A stretch of DNA of 64,000 bases. Origin: Pseudomonas sp. SCB32. Lineage in GTDB: Bacteria > Pseudomonadota > Gammaproteobacteria > Pseudomonadales > Pseudomonadaceae. Positions 14,000 through 23,053 of this stretch are shown here, piece by piece. A program made the position numbers and the translations under genes. How positions within the stretch are numbered: the stretch's first letter is position 1; every line of letters starts with the position of its first letter. The stretch lies in assembly GCF_009189165.1 (NCBI RefSeq), contig NZ_CP045118.1, forward strand, positions 2,666,001 to 2,730,000. Reading direction: 5' to 3'. The notes below the pieces were generated by a model that saw nothing but the letters and a program-made list of their open reading frames with translations, was not told the origin of the DNA and did not search any database.

Positions 14000-15514
14000 A
14001 TGAGAGTGGACACCAAGGTCAAAGAGTATCTGCAGCGCTTCGGCATTTCCGAAGCCACCCAACGCTTCCTGTCGAAGGCGCAGAAGATGTTCATCGGCGG
14101 CGCCTGGGTAGACGCCAGCGACGGCGCCACGGCGGAGGTCATCGAGCCCTCCACCGAGACCGCGCTGACCCGCATCCCCATGGGCACCGCGGCGGACCTG
14201 GACCGCGCCGTGCAGGCCGCCCGCGCGCAGTTCGACAGCGGCGCCTGGAGCCAGCTCAAGCCGCTGGAGCGCGAGCGCCTGCTGCATCGCCTGGCCGACC
14301 TGATCGAGGCCAACGGCGACGAGCTGGCCGAGATCGAATCGGTCGACATGGGCAAGTCCGTCGTCCAGGCCCGCGCGGTGGACATCCAGGGCACCATCGA
14401 TACCTTCCGCTACTTCGCCGGTTGGGCCAGCAAGATCCACGGCCGCACCGTCGAACCGTCGCTGCCGGGCAACTACCTGGCCTACACCCGCAAGGAGCCG
14501 GTGGGCGTGGTCGGCGTCATCGTGCCGTGGAACTTCCCGCTGCAGACCATGGCCTGGAAGCTCGGCGCGGCGCTGGCGGTGGGTTGTACCGTGGTGGTCA
14601 AGCCGGCCGAACTGACCTCGCTGTCGGCGCTGCGTTTCGCCGAGCTGGTGCAGGATGCCGGGATTCCCGATGGCGTGGTGAACATCGTCACCGGCCGCGG
14701 CAGCGTAGTCGGCGCGGCGATGGCTGAGCATCCGGGCATCGACAAACTGAGCTTCACCGGTTCCACCCCGGTAGGCTGCAACGTCGGCAAGTCGGCGATG
14801 GACCAGATGAAGCGCCTGACCCTGGAACTGGGCGGCAAGTCACCGGTGATCGTCTGCGCCGACGCCGACATCAAGGCCGCCGCCCAGGCGGTGGCCAACG
14901 GCGTGTTCTTCAACTCCGGGCAGGTCTGCGACGCCGGCACCCGAGCCTATGTGCACCGTAGCGTCTACGACGAGTTCCTGCGCGAGCTGGCCGACTACAC
15001 CGCGAGCCTGAAGCTGGCGCCGGGCCTGGACCCCGACTGCTTTATCAGCCCGATGGTCTCCCGGCAGCAGCAGGAGCGCGTGCTGGCGTACATCCAGGCC
15101 GGCAAGGAAGAGGGCGCCGAGGTCTACTTCGGCGGCGAGGTAGTCGAGGGTCCGGGCTTCTTCGTGCAGCCGACCATCTTCGCCAACTGCCGCAATGACA
15201 TGCGCGTGGTCCGCGAGGAAATCTTCGGCCCGGTGCTGGTCACCGCGTCCTTCGACGACGAGGAAGAGGCGCTGGCTCTGGCCAACGATTCCGACTTCGG
15301 CCTGGCGGCGGCCATCTACTCCAACGACCTGGGCAAGGTCCACACGCTGATCCCGCGTCTGCGTGCCGGCACCGTCTACGTCAACGCCCACAGCACCCTC
15401 GATCCCTCGATGCCCTTCGGCGGCTACAAGCAGTCCGGCTACGGCAAGGACATGGGATCGGAGCAGCTGGATTACCTGCTGGAAACCAAGGCGGTGTGGA
15501 TCACACTGCCCTGA
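14000..15514 (+). CDS. NAD(P)-dependent aldehyde dehydrogenase
   Basis: 504 residues, the normal class-1/2 ALDH length with a 30-residue N-terminal lead (MRVDTKVKEYLQRFGISEAT). Catalytic residues are C310 (NSGQVCDAGTR) and E276 (LELGGKS), with N178 in VPWNFP. It oxidises an aldehyde to a carboxylate. Overall it resembles betaine-aldehyde or amino-aldehyde dehydrogenases. It lies 55 bp after the ureohydrolase. In my reading it receives the aldehyde from the GMC oxidase (17189-18874) and hands the acid to the ureohydrolase. Confidence 0.9.
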   Translation: MRVDTKVKEYLQRFGISEATQRFLSKAQKMFIGGAWVDASDGATAEVIEPSTETALTRIPMGTAADLDRAVQAARAQFDSGAWSQLKPLERERLLHRLADLIEANGDELAEIESVDMGKSVVQARAVDIQGTIDTFRYFAGWASKIHGRTVEPSLPGNYLAYTRKEPVGVVGVIVPWNFPLQTMAWKLGAALAVGCTVVVKPAELTSLSALRFAELVQDAGIPDGVVNIVTGRGSVVGAAMAEHPGIDKLSFTGSTPVGCNVGKSAMDQMKRLTLELGGKSPVIVCADADIKAAAQAVANGVFFNSGQVCDAGTRAYVHRSVYDEFLRELADYTASLKLAPGLDPDCFISPMVSRQQQERVLAYIQAGKEEGAEVYFGGEVVEGPGFFVQPTIFANCRNDMRVVREEIFGPVLVTASFDDEEEALALANDSDFGLAAAIYSNDLGKVHTLIPRLRAGTVYVNAHSTLDPSMPFGGYKQSGYGKDMGSEQLDYLLETKAVWITLP

Positions 15515-15646
15515 TCGGGCGGTCTAGCAAAACGCCATACCGTTGATGCATGAGGCGCTGTACCTGGAGCCTGCGTCGTAACAGACTGGATTTCAGGTGC
15601 AGTGTCTGCTGGTGAGACTCCATACAAGAACAATCCGGAGAGAACC

Positions 15647-17152
15647 ATGAAAGCAGAATCGCAGTCCGCCCCCCTTTCCGAAGGCGCGCGCGGCTTGGAA
15701 ATTGAAGGGCACTCCATCGATTTCATCGAGGAGCACGAGCGTACCGACAAGCTGTCGACCCAGGGACCGTTCTGGTTCGTCGGCAACTTCACGTTCTTCA
15801 CCATGACCATCGGCTTCGTCGGCCCCAGCGTCGGCCTCAACGCGCTGTGGACCATGATCGCCGGCACCCTCGGCATCATGTTCGGCACCCTGTTCATGGC
15901 CTTCCACGGCTCCCAGGGTCCGCACCTGGGCCTGCCGCAGATGATCCAGTCGCGCGCGCAGTTCGGCTATCGCGGGGTCATCCTGGTGCTGTTCGCCACG
16001 CTGTTCGTCTTCGCTGGCTTCAACATCGTCAACCTGGTGCTGATGATGCAGGGGCTCAACACCCTGTTCCACTGGGGACCGATGCAGGTGGCCCTGGCGG
16101 TTACGGTGCCGGCGACCCTGCTGGCGATCCTCGGCCACGACTGGATGCACCGTACCTTCAAGTGGTCGCTGTTCCTCTCGCTGCCGCTCTACGGGTTGCT
16201 TTCGCTCGCCGTGCTGATGGGCTGGGTGCAGTCCGCGCCGACGCCGGCGGGTAGCACCGAGGCTGTCGCCCTGGGCTTCACCTGGGTCGGCTTCGTCGCC
16301 CAGTTCGCCGCCGGCGCCAGCTACAACATCGCCTACGCGCCCTATGTCTCGGACTACTCGCGCTACCTGCCGAAGAACACTTCCAGCGGCAAGCTGATCC
16401 TCGCCGTGTTCCTCGGTGCCTCGCTGTCCGGCGCATGGATGATCGCCGTCGGCGGCTGGCTGGCCGAGCACCTGCACACCACCGATGTGCTGGTCGCGCT
16501 GAATGCCGTGGGCGCCGGTTTCGCGCCGCAGCTGGGCACCCTGATGGTGGCGCTCACCATCCTGGCGTTCCTGCCGGTGATTGCGATGAACATCTACAGC
16601 GCCAAGCTCACCACCCTCACCGGCGTCGACTCGTTCAAGAAGATCAAGCCGACCCCCCGCGTGCGCATCTGGGCGATCCTCTTCGTGGTGCTGCTGCAAC
16701 TGGGCATGGCCGTCGCCATCAACGCCTCGGGCTCGGGCCTGTCGGTGCTCAACATGTACCTGGTGGTGATGCTGTACTTCCTGGTGCCCTGGACCGCCGT
16801 CAACCTCACCGACTACTTCTTCGTGCGCAAGGGCCGCTACGCCATCCCGCACTTCTTCCTGCCGCAGGACAACATCTACGGCCACTGGGGCAGCCGTGGC
16901 CTGATCGCCTACCTGATCGGCTTCGTGGTGATGATCCCGTTCTTCACCATCTACAACGGCACCGACGAGATCTTCGTCGGCCCCCTGGCGCGGATGATCG
17001 GTGGCGTCGACATGGCCTGGCTGGTCGGGCTGATCGTCTCCGGCATCGCCTACTACCTGCTGTGCCTGTCGCTGGACCTTGCGAAAGAGGAACAGCTGAT
17101 TCGCCAGATCGAAAGCACCACGCCGCATTTCTCCACCGGCAAGGCCTGGTAA
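15647..17152 (+). CDS. NCS1-family permease (cytosine/purine/allantoin type)
   Basis: 501 residues, twelve predicted membrane segments, starting MKAESQSAPLSEGARG with GGAGAG 6 bases before the ATG; an earlier in-frame GTG/ATG-type start lacks a ribosome site. NCS1 features are NFTFFTMTIGFVGPSVGLN in the first helix pair, GLPQMIQSRAQFGYRG, and the YNIAYAPYVSDYSRYLP segment. The family imports nucleobases, allantoin, hydantoins or vitamins with Na+ or H+. Here it sits between the ALDH and the GMC oxidase, so it probably imports the pathway substrate, which would be unusual for the family if that is a guanidino alcohol. Confidence 0.88.
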   Translation: MKAESQSAPLSEGARGLEIEGHSIDFIEEHERTDKLSTQGPFWFVGNFTFFTMTIGFVGPSVGLNALWTMIAGTLGIMFGTLFMAFHGSQGPHLGLPQMIQSRAQFGYRGVILVLFATLFVFAGFNIVNLVLMMQGLNTLFHWGPMQVALAVTVPATLLAILGHDWMHRTFKWSLFLSLPLYGLLSLAVLMGWVQSAPTPAGSTEAVALGFTWVGFVAQFAAGASYNIAYAPYVSDYSRYLPKNTSSGKLILAVFLGASLSGAWMIAVGGWLAEHLHTTDVLVALNAVGAGFAPQLGTLMVALTILAFLPVIAMNIYSAKLTTLTGVDSFKKIKPTPRVRIWAILFVVLLQLGMAVAINASGSGLSVLNMYLVVMLYFLVPWTAVNLTDYFFVRKGRYAIPHFFLPQDNIYGHWGSRGLIAYLIGFVVMIPFFTIYNGTDEIFVGPLARMIGGVDMAWLVGLIVSGIAYYLLCLSLDLAKEEQLIRQIESTTPHFSTGKAW

Positions 17153-17188
17153 CCGAACGGCGCGACCCCGCGCCCAGCGAGATCCGAA

Positions 17189-18874
17189 ATGACCAACAAA
17201 TACGACTACATCATCATTGGTGCGGGTTCGGCCGGCTGCGTCCTGGCCAATCGCCTGAGCGAAGACCCGCGTACCTCGGTCCTGGTCCTGGAATTCGGCG
17301 GCAGCGACCGCAGCGTGATCATCCAGATGCCCAGCGCCTTCTCCATCCCGATGAACACCAAGAAGTACAACTGGCGCTACGAAACCGCCGCCGAGAAGCA
17401 CCTCGACAACCGTCGCCTGCACTGCCCGCGCGGCAAGGTGCTGGGCGGTTCCTCGTCGATCAACGGGCTGGTCTACATCCGTGGCCACGCCTATGACTTC
17501 GACGAGTGGGAATCCCTTGGCGCCAAGGGCTGGGGCTATCGCAACTGCCTGCCGTACTTCAAGCGCGCCGAGGGCTACAAGTTCGGCGGCGACGACTACC
17601 GTGGCGCCGAAGGTCCGCTGTCCACCAACAACGGCAACAACATGCAGAACCCGCTGTATGGCGCCTGGGTCGAGGCGGGCGCCGAGGCCGGCTACATCAA
17701 GACCGATGACTGCAACGGCTACATGCAGGAAGGTTTCGGCGCCATGCACATGACGGTGAAGGACGGCGTGCGCTGGTCCACCGCCAACGCCTACCTGCGC
17801 CCGGCCATGGAGCGGCCGAACCTCACCGTGGTGACCCACGCCATGACCCGCCGCATCCTCCTCGAAGGCAAGCGCGCCATCGGCGTGGAGTACGACCAGG
17901 GCGGCAAGACCCACACTGTCTACTGCAATCGCGAAGTGCTGGTCAGCTCCGGCCCCATCGGCTCGCCGCACCTGCTGCAGCGCTCCGGCATCGGCCCGGC
18001 GGCGGTGCTGCGCAAGGCCGGCATCGAGGTGCAGCACGACCTGCCCGGCGTCGGCGAGAGCCTGCAGGACCACTCGGAAATCTACATCCAGTACGCCTGC
18101 AAGGAACCGGTCACCCTCAACGGCAAGATGAGCCTGCTGGGCAAGGCGCTGATCGGCCTGCGCTGGCTGCTGTTCAAGGACGGCCTGGGCGCGAGCAACC
18201 ACTTCGAGGCCGGCGGCTTCATCCGTTCCTCCAAAGGGCTGCGCTGGCCGGACATCCAGTTCCACTTCCTGCCCGCCGCCATGCGCTACGACGGTGACAA
18301 GCCGTTCAAGGGCCACGGCTTCATGATCCTCACCGGGCCGAACAAGCCCAAGAGCCGCGGCTACGTGCGCGCCGTCTCGGCCGACCCGTACCAGCACCCG
18401 GAAATCCGCTTCAACTACCTGGAGAGCGAGGAGGACCGCGAGGGCTTCCGCCGCTGCGTGCGCCTGACCCGCGAGATCATCGGCCAGCCGGCCATGGACC
18501 GCTTCCGTGGCGAGGAACTGGCGCCCGGCCCGCAGGTGCAGACCGACGAGGAGATCGACGCTTTCGTCCGCGCCAACATGGAGAGCACCATGCACCCTTG
18601 CGGCTCCTGCCGCATGGGCGAGGACGAGCTGGCGGTGGTCGATTCCGAACTGCGCGTGCGCGGCATCCAGGGCCTGCGGGTGATCGACTCGTCGGTGTTC
18701 CCCACCGAGCCCAACGGCAACCTCAACGCACCGACCATCATGCTCGCCGAGCGCGCCTCCGACCTGGTGCGCGGCCGCCAGATGCTGGCGCCGGCGAACG
18801 TGCCGGTGGGCGTGGTGGAAGACTGGGAGGAGCAGCAGCGCAGCCGTGCGCCGGTGCGTCAGGTCAGGGCCTGA
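17189..18874 (+). CDS. GMC oxidoreductase (choline dehydrogenase-like)
   Basis: 561 residues. The FAD dinucleotide motif is at the N-terminus ([20 protein letters not shown]), then GRGK-type signature [20 protein letters not shown], the second signature [18 protein letters not shown], and the active-site region HPCGSCRMG and [11 protein letters not shown] near the end. Family members oxidise primary alcohols, passing electrons to the respiratory chain or oxygen. BetA (choline) is the best-known relative, but the partners here (ureohydrolase, NCS1 permease) are not those of choline use. I infer a guanidino- or amino-alcohol. It starts 36 bp after the permease. Confidence 0.9.
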   Translation: MTNKYDYIIIGAGSAGCVLANRLSEDPRTSVLVLEFGGSDRSVIIQMPSAFSIPMNTKKYNWRYETAAEKHLDNRRLHCPRGKVLGGSSSINGLVYIRGHAYDFDEWESLGAKGWGYRNCLPYFKRAEGYKFGGDDYRGAEGPLSTNNGNNMQNPLYGAWVEAGAEAGYIKTDDCNGYMQEGFGAMHMTVKDGVRWSTANAYLRPAMERPNLTVVTHAMTRRILLEGKRAIGVEYDQGGKTHTVYCNREVLVSSGPIGSPHLLQRSGIGPAAVLRKAGIEVQHDLPGVGESLQDHSEIYIQYACKEPVTLNGKMSLLGKALIGLRWLLFKDGLGASNHFEAGGFIRSSKGLRWPDIQFHFLPAAMRYDGDKPFKGHGFMILTGPNKPKSRGYVRAVSADPYQHPEIRFNYLESEEDREGFRRCVRLTREIIGQPAMDRFRGEELAPGPQVQTDEEIDAFVRANMESTMHPCGSCRMGEDELAVVDSELRVRGIQGLRVIDSSVFPTEPNGNLNAPTIMLAERASDLVRGRQMLAPANVPVGVVEDWEEQQRSRAPVRQVRA

Positions 18875-18934
18875 GCGTCATGACGTGCGACGCCAGCCGC
18901 CGAGGCTGGCGTCGAGCCCGGAGGAAGGCCGGCA

Positions 18935-20236
18935 TCAGCTCTCGTTCGTGGTTTCCCGTGCCAGCGTCAGGCGACGGGTGTGGAAGTCGTACTCATAGAG
19001 TTCGGCGTAACGGCCCCACTCGATGGCGACCTTGAGCACCCGTTCGGCTTCGTCGGCGTCCATGTACTCTTCCAGGCGATCGAGCACGACCTTCTCCTGC
19101 AGGCCGCCGGGCTCCAGGTGCAGGCTGTCGAGGAGGTAGCCGATCAGCGCCACGCGGTTGCGGCACTGGCGGGCGAACAGGTCCTGGCGTCGCGCCTGGC
19201 GGGCCGTGACGTAGTTGCGGCCCTGGCGGGTCAGGCGGATGTCACCCTCGATCACCTGGCTGAAGCCGAGCAGGCCGAGGGCCTCGTAGATCGGGAACAG
19301 GACCTCGTCGGGCAACTCGGTCTCCTCGGCCAGGTGCGGCAGGTCGGCCTGGCCGTTGAAGGGCTCGCCGGCGATCAGTTCGAGCACGCTTTCCAGTCGC
19401 GCGATGTCGGCATCGGGCAAGCGGTAGCCCAGTTCCACCGCCGGCGGTGCACCTTCGACAGCAGCGACTTCCGGACGTTGGGTCATGAGCGCGTAGACCT
19501 CGTCCACCAGCGCGCGGACCTCTGCCGAGTCGGCGTTGCGCGGGCGTGGCAGGTCGATGCACAGCTCCGAGCGCACCCGTCCCGGATCGCTGGAGAGGAT
19601 GAGGATACGGTCAGCCATCATCACCGTCTCCTCGATGTTGTGCGACACCACGAGGATGCAGCGGGTGGTGATGCGGTGTTCCTCCCAGAGTTCGAGCATG
19701 TCGTCGCGCAGGGTTTCGCCGGTGAGCACGTCGAGCGCCGAGAAGGCCTCATCCATCAGCAGCACCTCGGGGTTCATCACCAGGGCGCGGGCGATGCCCA
19801 CGCGCTGGCGCATGCCACCGGACAACTCGCGCGGCAGCGCGCCGCCGAAGCCGGCCAGGCCGATCAGCTCCAGCGCCGCGTTGGCCAGCCGGGCGCGCTC
19901 GGCGAGGCTCACACCCTGGGCCTCCAGGCCCAGCTCGACGTTCTGCTGCACGGTCAGCCAGGGGAACAGCGCGAAGGACTGGAAGACCATGGCCACGCCC
20001 GCCACCGGCCCATGGATCGGTTGGCCACGGTAGCTGACCGCGCCCTGGTCGGCGCCGACCAGGCCGGCGATGATCCGCAGCAGAGTCGACTTGCCCGAGC
20101 CGGAGCGGCCGAGCAGGGCGACGATCTCCCGCTCATCGAGGTGGAAGTCGACATTCTCCAGCACGGTGCGCGGCGTGCCGTCGGAAGCCTGGAAGGCCTT
20201 GTTGACGGCCTTGAGTTCGATCAGGGGTTGTTTCAT
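18935..20236 (-). CDS. ABC transporter ATP-binding protein with AAA-associated C-terminal domain
   Basis: 433 residues. The ATPase domain (1-240) shows Walker A LLGRSGSGKSTLLRI, signature LSGGMRQRVGIARAL and Walker B VLLMDEAFSALD, and is of the nitrate/sulfonate/taurine class. The C-terminal 150 residues (from about 275) form a winged-helix-like AAA-associated domain (LPDEVLFPIYEALGLLGFSQ ... NYVTARQARRQDLFARQC), known from a subset of these ATPases and possibly regulatory. It lies 9 bp after the permease gene. No substrate-binding protein is nearby. Substrate unknown. Confidence 0.87.
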   Translation of the reverse strand: MKQPLIELKAVNKAFQASDGTPRTVLENVDFHLDEREIVALLGRSGSGKSTLLRIIAGLVGADQGAVSYRGQPIHGPVAGVAMVFQSFALFPWLTVQQNVELGLEAQGVSLAERARLANAALELIGLAGFGGALPRELSGGMRQRVGIARALVMNPEVLLMDEAFSALDVLTGETLRDDMLELWEEHRITTRCILVVSHNIEETVMMADRILILSSDPGRVRSELCIDLPRPRNADSAEVRALVDEVYALMTQRPEVAAVEGAPPAVELGYRLPDADIARLESVLELIAGEPFNGQADLPHLAEETELPDEVLFPIYEALGLLGFSQVIEGDIRLTRQGRNYVTARQARRQDLFARQCRNRVALIGYLLDSLHLEPGGLQEKVVLDRLEEYMDADEAERVLKVAIEWGRYAELYEYDFHTRRLTLARETTNES

Positions 20237-20245
20237 CTCAGGTCC

Positions 20246-21967
20246 TTAACGACGGTTTTCGGCCATCACGTACAGGCGGCGCCAGAAGAAGCGGTTAAGC
20301 AGCATCACGTAGATGCACATTACGCCGATGCCCAGGGCGATGCGGTGGAAGTCGCCGGCGTCGGTCATCTGCTTGATGTAGCTGCCCAGGCCGTTGGCCA
20401 CCAGCGAGGTGTCGCCCCAGGTGACGTACTCGGCGACGATGCTGGCGTTCCACGAGCCGCCGCTGGCGGTGATGGCGCCGGTGACGAAGCTGGGGAAGAC
20501 CGCGGGCAGGTACACGCGCTTCCATTTCAGCCAGCCGCGCAGGCCGAGGTTGTCGGCGGCCAGGCGAAGTTCGTAGGGGATGGTGGCGGCGCCCGCGACC
20601 ACGTTGAAGAGGATGTACCACTGGGTGCCGAACACCATCAGCGGGCTCAGCCAGATATTCGGGTTGAGCTGGAAGTGCACCAGCGCCATGACCACCAGCG
20701 GGAACAGCAGGTTGACCGGGAAGGCGGCGAGGAACTGGGCGAGCGCCTGGACCTTCTGCGAGTAGCGCGGGCGCAGGCCGATCCAGATCGACAGTGGGAC
20801 CCATACCAGCGAGGCGAGGCCGATCAGCAGCATCACCCGGCACAGGGTGATCAGGCCGAGCCCGGCCACGTGCAGGGCCTCGCCCCAGCCCACGTCCTGA
20901 TGCACGAACAGGCCCAGGCGGAAGAAGGCGAAGGCGCAGACCAGCACCAGGAAGACGTCCCAGGCACGCGGCCACCAATCGGGCAGGCGCAACCAGGCGC
21001 GCCGCGGGCGGGTGCCGTCGTGGCGCTGGGCGAACCAGCCCATGGCGCGCTGGAAGGCGTCCGCCATGCGCTGTCCGAGCGCGCTCAGCCAGCGGGTGCG
21101 GCGGGCCCAGTCGAGCAGCCAGGAGCGCTGCGCGGTGTCGCCCTGGGATTCCTCGAAGCGGAAGCGGTCGGCCCAGGCCAGCAGCGGGCGGAAGAACAGC
21201 TGGTCGTAGAGCAGGATGCCGGCGAGCATGGCGCCGATGGCCCAGACGATGGCGCCGAGATCGCGCTGGTCGATGGCCACGGCGATGTAGGAACCGATGC
21301 CGGGCAGCTTGATGTCCTGGCCGGCTACCGAGATTGCTTCGGCGGCGACCAGGAAGAACCAGCCGCCGGACATCGACATCATCATGTTCCACAGCAGCCC
21401 GGGCATGGCGAAGGGCAACTCCAGGCGCCAGAAGCGCTGCCAGGCGGAGAGGCGGAAGATCCGCGCCGCCTCGTTCAGTTCCGGCGGCACGGTGCGGAAC
21501 GACTGGTACAGGCTCAGCGCCATGTTCCATGCCTGGGAGGTGAAAATGGCGAACACCGCCGCGCACTCCACGCCCAGCAGGTTACCGGGGAAGAGCGCGA
21601 TGAAGGGCGCGATGGCGATCGCCTGGAAGCCGAGGATCGGCACCGACTGCAGTACGTCGAGCAACGGGATCATCGCCTTCTCGGCGGCACGGTACTTGGC
21701 TGCCAGCGCGGCGAAGGCGAAGGCGAACAGCAGTGAGAAGCCCAGCGCGGTGAACATCCGCAGGATGGTGCGCAGCAGGTAGTAGGGCAGGTACAGCGGA
21801 TCGAGGCTGATCGGTAGCGTCTGACCGACCACGAATGGCCGGCTCATCTGCATGGCGCCATAGGCGGCGAGCACCAGCAGGGCCAGCACCAGCGGCAGGA
21901 GGATCCAGTCCCAGCGATTGGGCGCGGCATCACGCAGGCCTGGCGATGGGGTGAAGAGGAGGGCCAT
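20246..21967 (-). CDS. ABC transporter permease, two fused permease domains
   Basis: 573 residues starting MALLFTPSPGLRDAAPNRWD; a longer frame exists but the extra 18 residues look non-coding. Two BPD_transp_1 domains are joined in one chain: the first spans about residues 20-275 with the ATPase-contact loop EAARIFRLSAWQRFWRLELP, the second about 340-560 with YELRLAADNLGLRGWLKWKR. A long soluble linker (WLLDWARRTRWLSALGQRM region) connects them. A single chain can therefore form the whole pore. Expected in the inner membrane together with the ATPase encoded at 18935-20236. Confidence 0.87.
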   Translation of the reverse strand: MALLFTPSPGLRDAAPNRWDWILLPLVLALLVLAAYGAMQMSRPFVVGQTLPISLDPLYLPYYLLRTILRMFTALGFSLLFAFAFAALAAKYRAAEKAMIPLLDVLQSVPILGFQAIAIAPFIALFPGNLLGVECAAVFAIFTSQAWNMALSLYQSFRTVPPELNEAARIFRLSAWQRFWRLELPFAMPGLLWNMMMSMSGGWFFLVAAEAISVAGQDIKLPGIGSYIAVAIDQRDLGAIVWAIGAMLAGILLYDQLFFRPLLAWADRFRFEESQGDTAQRSWLLDWARRTRWLSALGQRMADAFQRAMGWFAQRHDGTRPRRAWLRLPDWWPRAWDVFLVLVCAFAFFRLGLFVHQDVGWGEALHVAGLGLITLCRVMLLIGLASLVWVPLSIWIGLRPRYSQKVQALAQFLAAFPVNLLFPLVVMALVHFQLNPNIWLSPLMVFGTQWYILFNVVAGAATIPYELRLAADNLGLRGWLKWKRVYLPAVFPSFVTGAITASGGSWNASIVAEYVTWGDTSLVANGLGSYIKQMTDAGDFHRIALGIGVMCIYVMLLNRFFWRRLYVMAENRR

Positions 21968-22021
21968 GATCAGGTCTCTAATCGTCAGGATGTGGAAAGG
22001 CGGGTGCCCGCAAAAGGGCAA

Positions 22022-22350
22022 GTATGGTTCAAGTGGCTGACAGGCTGATGACTCAGCCCGCCGGCGTCCTCTGACAAGAGCGCACCAGATGCCTGATGAG
22101 CATTAAGATTTCCTTAGCTGCAGGGCTGGCAGCGTGAAAAAAAGAGAGGGATCTGGATCTACTGAAGCATAAAGTCCGCCGGAGCACCCGAATCCCCTGG
22201 TCCGGTGAGCTCGGACGTGCCCGGTACCGGCGACGGGACTACCCGCCGATGGCGCACTCGCTCGCAGCGCAAGGGCCAGTTCCTGGCAGCCGTGGATTTG
22301 GTTGGTTAGCGGCAACAAAAAACCTCGTTTCGTCCGGCGCCGGCGTGCGA
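22022..22350. other. Intergenic region upstream of the ABC importer
   Basis: Non-coding as far as I can tell. It should contain the promoter of the minus-strand ABC operon. Short dyads are present (for example GTCCG...CGGAC at about 22200-22215), but I cannot match them to a known riboswitch. I compared it by eye with guanidine-I, -II and -III and glycine motifs and found no convincing match. Confidence 0.35.
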
Positions 22351-22362
22351 TTAAATACTCCT

Positions 22363-22460
22363 GCAACCAACTCTTACCGCCTCCCTGATGTGAAGTTGAC
22401 CTTTTCTGGCCTCACCGGCAGACAAGGTAATTTTGCTCGCCCGGGGAGGCGGTTTTTTTT
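22363..22460 (+). ncRNA. Candidate structured small RNA with intrinsic terminator
   Basis: A 9-bp closing stem, CCGCCTCCC (22377-22385) with GGGAGGCGG (22444-22452), is followed at once by eight T residues (22453-22460). Inside it are a second stem, ACCTT with AAGGT, and a third, TCT-GCC with GGC-AGA, giving one long nested rod. Possible -35/-10 elements are TTTCGT (22328-22333) and TTAAAT (22351-22356), 17 bp apart, which would start a transcript of about 98 nt near 22363. Neither flanking gene abuts it. It could be a trans-acting sRNA; the structure and poly-T are seen, the transcript is inferred. Confidence 0.5.
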
Positions 22461-23053
22461 ATTTGATGGGGCAGTGTTTGAATGGCTGAAGGTAATGCAG
22501 GCCTGGTGTTCATCTTCACGGAAGTTAGCCCTGGCAGCCGGCATGGTCGAACTCCTTCCGCTGTTCGCTGTTTCAGCGCCAGGCCGGATGTGATGCCGCC
22601 TGCAGCTGCCCAATATTATTTTCATGGGGCTCGAACATATTTTTAATATTTTTCCTATGCAGGAAGCTGGCGCACCATCCGCCCCCCATTCAAACAACAA
22701 CGCCCTTCGAGGCGGCTGAAGTAGGAGTGTCCTGGTGCACCCGTTCAATGATCGGCGGCAGTTCGTCGCCCGGCAGACCTTCATCGATTGCGCACGGATC
22801 GGCGGCTTCCCTGTCGCTGCGCAGGGTGACGCGTCCTTAGGGGCGCGCGGGGTGCCGCTCAGGAACCGTGAGCTGATGAGGGGGCGCCGCGAGGAATCGA
22901 CCTTGCTGGATACCCCGCGCAAGCCGGTGCTGGACGCCTGAATCATCGACGTGCCTGACGTCGCTCATGCGTTCGGCAGGTGCGCGGCAAGTTTCGACCA
23001 TCAAGCAACCCTCGCCATATGAGCGCCATGCGCTCAAATCCCACGAGTCCGCC
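22461..23053. other. Intergenic region before the PuuP-like permease, possible gene debris
   Basis: About 590 bp with no convincing intact gene. A/T-rich patches at 22612-22655 (AATATTATTTTC, ATATTTTTAATATTTTTCC) could hold promoters for the permease. A 68-codon plus-strand frame from a GTG at 22735 has a fair AGGAG but no recognisable product. On the minus strand about 22728-22830 encodes GRVTLRSDREAADPCAIDEG, which recalls the GRVTLRS-x-DP-x-x-P-x-I-D segment of GMC oxidoreductases, with a stop just before it. This may be a remnant. Confidence 0.3.

Noticed and set aside
15593..18595. A 1000-codon minus-strand open frame opposite the NCS1 and GMC genes
   Set aside because: Same kind of antisense artefact over two well-supported genes.
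22092..22115. Hammerhead-like CTGATGAG
   Set aside because: No matching GAAA core or three-stem layout around it.
22190..22260. Possible guanidine riboswitch (GTCCGGTGAG and GGGACTACCC hairpins)
   Set aside because: The loop is ACTA and not ACGR, the second hairpin is missing, and the adjacent gene is an ABC permease of another type.
22735..22941. 68-codon plus-strand frame from a GTG with AGGAG
   Set aside because: Composition is not protein-like, no family match I know, and possible antisense gene debris lies across it.
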